Source of the DNA: Sisyra terminalis
Taxonomy: Eukaryota; Arthropoda; Insecta; Neuroptera; Sisyridae
Assembly: GCA_958496175.1 (NCBI GenBank)
Contig: OY292278.1
Location: 45,818,001 to 45,882,000, forward strand
Direction of reading: 5' to 3'
DNA: 64,000 bases
Each line of letters starts with the position of its first letter. Within the stretch, counting starts at the first letter, position 1. The translations under genes and the position numbers were made by a program. Below, piece after piece: positions 59,860 through 64,000 of the stretch. A model generated the notes under the pieces. It did no database searches, was not told where the DNA came from, and saw only the letters and a program-made list of their open reading frames with translations.

Positions 59860-61640
59860 TTGGAGTAATCATTATAGTTAAATAGAGCAATATGCCACTA
59901 GTATTTTAGATACTCGTGGACCTTTATACCCGCGGACCTTTAAGCTCCCCTCTACCCTTCTTATTATAAAAGAAGTGTTCCCTCTTATTATCTGGCGTTA
60001 AAGCACACTTTTTTCTCATGATTTTCACCTTCTTCGGCGTACTATACCAAAAACTACACCAAACGATAACTGTTTGTAAATGCATCGGAATGTCATTAGT
60101 TACTTATACGTTTTTTGAGCATCAAATAAATCTGGAAAATATTTTCCGTTGGAAAAAAGAAATTTCAGGAAAATAGTTTATCTTTGGCCATTGGGCACAC
60201 CAAAAACGCATTGGATGGCCATGAAGCTTTAATTCATGAACTAATTCAATTTCGTGAGCTTTTATACCAAGGTTTTTTTGCAGAATTTTCCCCAAAAAGT
60301 CAAAGAAATATTTAAATTTTGAACTTTTGATAAACGTCTCTGCCCTCTTTTTACAACAATAATAAAATTTTTAGGTGTCCAACCTGGACAAGAGTGGGAA
60401 TGGGTTGTTTTATCCACTAATAATCCATTTTCACGAAATTATTTCTCAAATTAATCCACAAACTAAGTTGAAACCACGATTATTTCGCTAAATTTTCCAC
60501 GTAAATTTCATACCTAAGTCTACCTTTAACTACCAAATCTTTCAAATCTTTAACTACAGCATCTACTGAGCTCATCCTATCATAACTAAACCAAAGAAAA
60601 AACATCTTGTACAATTTGAACTATCAAAAATTTAATTTGATTTTTGATTCCCATAGAAAATTTGTAATTTTGGGAATCAAATCGAAAACATTTTTCGAGA
60701 AATTTACTATTATCAACGTTGGACATAACAAAATAGATAAATAAAATAACAAATACTATAGCACCATACAAGCATTTATTGAAAATGCAGTCGTAAAAAG
60801 CATAAACGAATTTATTGAAGCTCTTCAACATTATTCGTTTTTGATGCTCTTCTGATTGACACATTTACAGGCTCTGACAACATTTAATATTAAAAGCGAT
60901 ATTTTCTGATAGTACAACATTAAAATTTAACGACCAACCAACCCTCATTCCATTCCCCAAACCTCCACCACCACCCCTCATTTTAATTTACGCAGTTCAA
61001 ATTCATAATCAATTTGTAAAGCTGTAAAAATAAATGCTGGTTTTCCCAAACAAATCCCAAAAAAATTGTCAGCCTTCCTCGTCCATCATATCATTATCCT
61101 GCTTCGTTGCTTTTTACAAGTTTATTTTTATCGTCATTGCCTAAATTGATTATATTTTTATATATATATACTCCACCTATATATATATATATATTTTTTT
61201 TTCTGTCATCAGAGATTTTTATGTGTTTGCGTGTTGAGCTCTTCCCATTGTATTTTTAAGGATAATGAACCTTGTTGGACGACAGGAAAATAATAAAGTT
61301 TGGGTTTATTTCCTTTTTTTTCGTGTTTTGTTTTTTGGTTCGTTTCTTTGTAGTTTGTCTGTGTTTTATTTTCCGTTTTTTTTTTTTGTTTCCTGTTTTT
61401 CCAGATTATATAATTTGCAATGACGACAATATTTATTGTATTTTGGTATTAACAATTAAGTTTATGTTGATTTTATGGCTGTGTTTGAAATTTTAGTGGG
61501 TATTAATATCAAACGAGTTCCACGAATTCGTTTCGGTGGAGGAACGTTTGGGGGGTAGGCAAATAATCATCGTTATTAATCAATTCAATCGAGGCGAAAT
61601 GCAAATGTTTAAATGTATAATTGTTTTTTTGTTCATGGGA
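59860..61640. other. unique sequence
   Basis: No gene recognised; frames up to 92 codons (60586-60864 minus) without known motifs. AT microsatellites lie at 61159-61170 and 61179-61193, and T-rich low complexity at 61300-61400. Confidence 0.4.
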
Positions 61641-61647
61641 AATTAAT

Positions 61648-63113
61648 TCAATGGAAAATTTCAATTATTGCAATTAAGTATTATGTGGTCTTAACATTGG
61701 TAATGCATTCGTATAAACTAGTGATTTTAATGAAAATTTTCTTGAATTAGTAAAAGACAATAATGGTTTTTCTTACTTGCAACTTCGAAAACATTGCGGT
61801 AAAGAGTTCAGCGACTTACCTGCAAAAAAAAAATAATTAAATTAAATTCATGTCTAAAATTGCTAGAAAACTAATAGTTTTTGAACTTGGGATTTTGGGG
61901 TGATCAAATAAAATTAAAACAAAAAAATTCATCATAAAGTATGCTTTCTACCAAATTGTGCTTTTCGTTTCAACATATTTTTCAACAAAATTCAATTGAT
62001 GCTGGGTAATTATTATTTTTTTGAACCCTATTGAATTTTCTCTCCTTTTTCCTTAATAACTATGATCAATTAATACTTTTTTCTGTGGATTATTATGTAA
62101 TTTCCACTAGTTCAACAATGTCTCGCTATTTCAGGGTGATGATAGCAGGGAATTGATCTTTAACGGCGTTTAAGTAGCTGGAGGAGTCGAACTTCATTCC
62201 TCTGTCTTTTTAATTTTTTTATTTGTTGATTGTTCCAGATCTTGTGGTCAAGCAACTGCTATTTCTTGGAGCTCTGGTGGGAATTTCCGCTTCAATATTC
62301 TTTGATTGTTGTTTCCCCCAAGCCTAGTTCTACTGCACTAGGACAATTTTCTGGACCGTTGAAGAAATTCCTGGTGAGTTGGATTAGAAAGTCAGGTATG
62401 GGATGTTCATTTCGTGATGAATTTAATTGTTCCTCACACACCATAGAGCTCCAGTGATGATTCTTAAAGCTCAATTTTGGAACACCTGTAGATCATTGGG
62501 ATTTTTCTTTGAGGATGTAAGCCAAACTGCACAAGAGTATGTGAGAAGTGGTCTAATGACTGATTTGTATATCATCATTGATCATTCCAAAATTAGACAA
62601 AACTTTCTGTTGATAAGTGGATATAATTGGATGAGTCGAATGTTGGCTTATTTGATGTGGCTTTTCCAAGTTAATTTCGAGTCCAGAAGTATTCCCAGAT
62701 ATTTAACAGGTCTTTTTTTCTCACTCCACAAAATTTCCATGTGATCCAGCACGGTATGCTCCAGTTGGTTGAAGAAAAGTCTTAGAAAGAAAATTTTGGC
62801 AACGCTTTTATATTTATAAGAATTTTCCATCTACTAAACCAAGAAGATAGGTGGTTGATAGACTGCTGGATTTTCTGAACGGCCTTTTAAAGATCATTGT
62901 TCAGGTTGATGATGGCGATGTCATCCGGGTACATTGAGGTTATACAGTGGTCTAGTGACAGAAACTTCGCAACATAGAGATTGAAAAAGATTGGACCCAA
63001 TACCGATCCTTGAGGTACCCCTGAATGGATAGGTTTTTCCTTTGATAGCTGATTATCCATTTTGATTTGAAAGAAACGGTTGCTCAAAAACGAATAAATT
63101 ATGTCATATAGGT
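61648..63113 (-). pseudogene. Jockey-like LINE, RT core to 3' UTR, cut by C
   Basis: On the minus strand from 63113: LYDIIYSFLSNRFFQIKM, HSGVPQGSVLGPIFFNLYV and SMYPDDIAII, the reverse transcriptase core (catalytic box YPDD instead of YADD). A stop and frame change follow, then PVKYLGILLDSKLTWKSHIK near 62700-62650 and FLIQLTRNFFNGPENCPSA near 62390-62330. The 3' UTR runs to about 61648. 3' sequence and C-terminus are close to the 29.55-30.67-kb copy, so both belong to one family. The 5' side is interrupted by element C at 63114. Confidence 0.85.
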
Positions 63114-63972
63114 TAGACTGGGCCAAAAAAAATGACTATTTTTTTTTAAAATATATATCGAAAATATTATTCATATTGACAAAAAATAAATATCGGGAAG
63201 GTTTGAGCCCTTAATATCAATATTAAGAGGTCTATCATCTTTAATTTCGATTTTTTATTTGTACTTTTAAATTTTTTTTTTGCGTCAATGCTGTCAAAAT
63301 ATCAAGGTTAAAAATTTCATCTGCACATATATTTATAGAAAATTAAATTCCCTACAAAAAACCTCTTTTTGAAAATTTTCGCCAGACATGGCGTTTCCGA
63401 ATAATCAAGCTTTAAACATTGATATAATTTTTAGATTTACCTTCTTTATTTTGGAATTTTGTAACTAACGTACAAATAAATATATAGAAATGAACAATAT
63501 AGATTCTTAAAAGGAATTTAATGTTCTACAAAAATGGCTTCTTAACGTTTTTACATAAAGTCACTTTTTCAAAAGTAATTCACAATTAAAGTTGAAGAAA
63601 ATTATATGTTTTTTTCGTTGTTGAACCAATTTTGAAAGAGTGATTTTATGTGAAAACGAAGAGACTTTTTTTGTACAGCATTAAATTCCCTTCAAGAATT
63701 TATATTGTTCCTTTCTTTATATTTATTTGATCGTTAGTTACAAAATTCCAAAATAAAGAAGATAAATCTAAGAATTATACCAATGTTTAAAGCTTGATTA
63801 TTCGGAAACGGCATGTCTGGCAAAAATTTGCAAAGAAATGTTTTTTGCGGAGAATTTAATTTTCTATAAATATATGCGCAGAAGATTTTTTTTATCTTGA
63901 TAGTTTGACAGCATTGACCCAAAAATGAAAGCACTAATAAAAAATCAAAATTAAAGATAACAGACCTCTTAA
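63114..63972. mobile_element. family C element inserted in LINE, cut by Helitron-like end
   Basis: Starts TAGACTGGGCC at 63114. It follows the C arms (TTTGAGCCCTTAATATCAAT, GCGTCAATGCTGTCAAAATA, TTGATTATTCGGAAACGGCA) to CAGACCTCTTAA, about 60 bp before its expected right end. There a Helitron-like start begins. Confidence 0.8.
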
Positions 63973-64000
63973 TCTATACTATTATATAAAATTCTTACGT
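63973..64000 (+). mobile_element. start of a Helitron-like element (partial, window edge)
   Basis: TCTATACTATTATATAAAAT follows C abruptly. The TCTATACTATTATA start is the usual 5' end of Helitron/Helentron relatives in insects, and is similar to that at 53.05 kb. Only 28 bases are visible. Confidence 0.5.

Noticed and set aside
1..64000. tRNA or rRNA genes
   Set aside because: No B-box (GGTTCGANNC) with matching A-box, and no ribosomal RNA-like conserved segments were seen by eye on either strand; tRNAscan or Infernal could still find a diverged one.

Overview
The window is strongly A+T-rich eukaryotic DNA with no intact protein-coding gene that I can support. The transposon set (Jockey-like and RTE-like LINE remnants, Helitron/Helentron-type elements, hAT-like non-autonomous elements, Penelope-like repeats with hammerhead-like motifs) suggests an arthropod, most likely an insect. 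I cannot name the species. The longest open frames (about 110-137 codons) look like chance frames or shadows of repeats. No tRNA, rRNA or CRISPR array was seen. The most economical reading is a gene desert or a very large intron: quieter unique sequence with a few GC-richer islands, broken up by repeats.

Layout. 1-2.4 kb, 4.4-5.6 kb, 11.7-13.4 kb, 17.5-19.4 kb, 22-23.8 kb, 26.4-29.5 kb, 35.3-36.7 kb, 42.1-43.3 kb, 45.3-47.1 kb, 49.9-51.3 kb, 54-55.4 kb, 57.1-58.9 kb and 59.9-61.6 kb are mostly unique. Two tandem arrays with about 300 bp units lie at 3.3-4.4 kb and 20.9-22.0 kb. Foldback (long inverted-repeat) families fill much of the rest. I label them here: A (begins TAGACTGATTC, 8-bp target duplications, five copies), C (begins TAGACTGGGCC, two copies, related to A), B (inverted modules with a one-sided tail and 10-13-bp target duplications, eight or more copies or fragments), H (begins GGCCCTCGCC, two copies), K (giant palindrome inside a B copy), G, M, P and U. 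L is a 145-151-bp MITE with 9-bp target duplications, found inside both C and K. Helitron-like elements lie at 48.7-49.9 kb and 53.0-54.0 kb, with ends at 16.3 kb and at the right edge of the window. LINE remnants lie at 26 kb, 29.6-32.7 kb and 61.6-63.1 kb.

How the parts relate. Insertions are deeply nested and can be ordered: U contains A and B; one B contains A; a diverged B contains K, which contains L; a LINE is cut by C, which is cut by a Helitron-like end. Target duplications read directly from the sequence support most of these calls.

The most interesting signal is a short module, CTGANGA + A + stem-loop + GAAA, usually followed by (TA)CGT. It recurs in at least four otherwise different repeat families. 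It resembles the two conserved boxes of the hammerhead ribozyme. In family B it sits in inverted arms with a one-sided tail and variable-length target duplications, which fits Penelope-like retroelements. In the 43.4-44.4 kb array it sits downstream of a duplicated promoter-like block with heat-shock-element-like sites.
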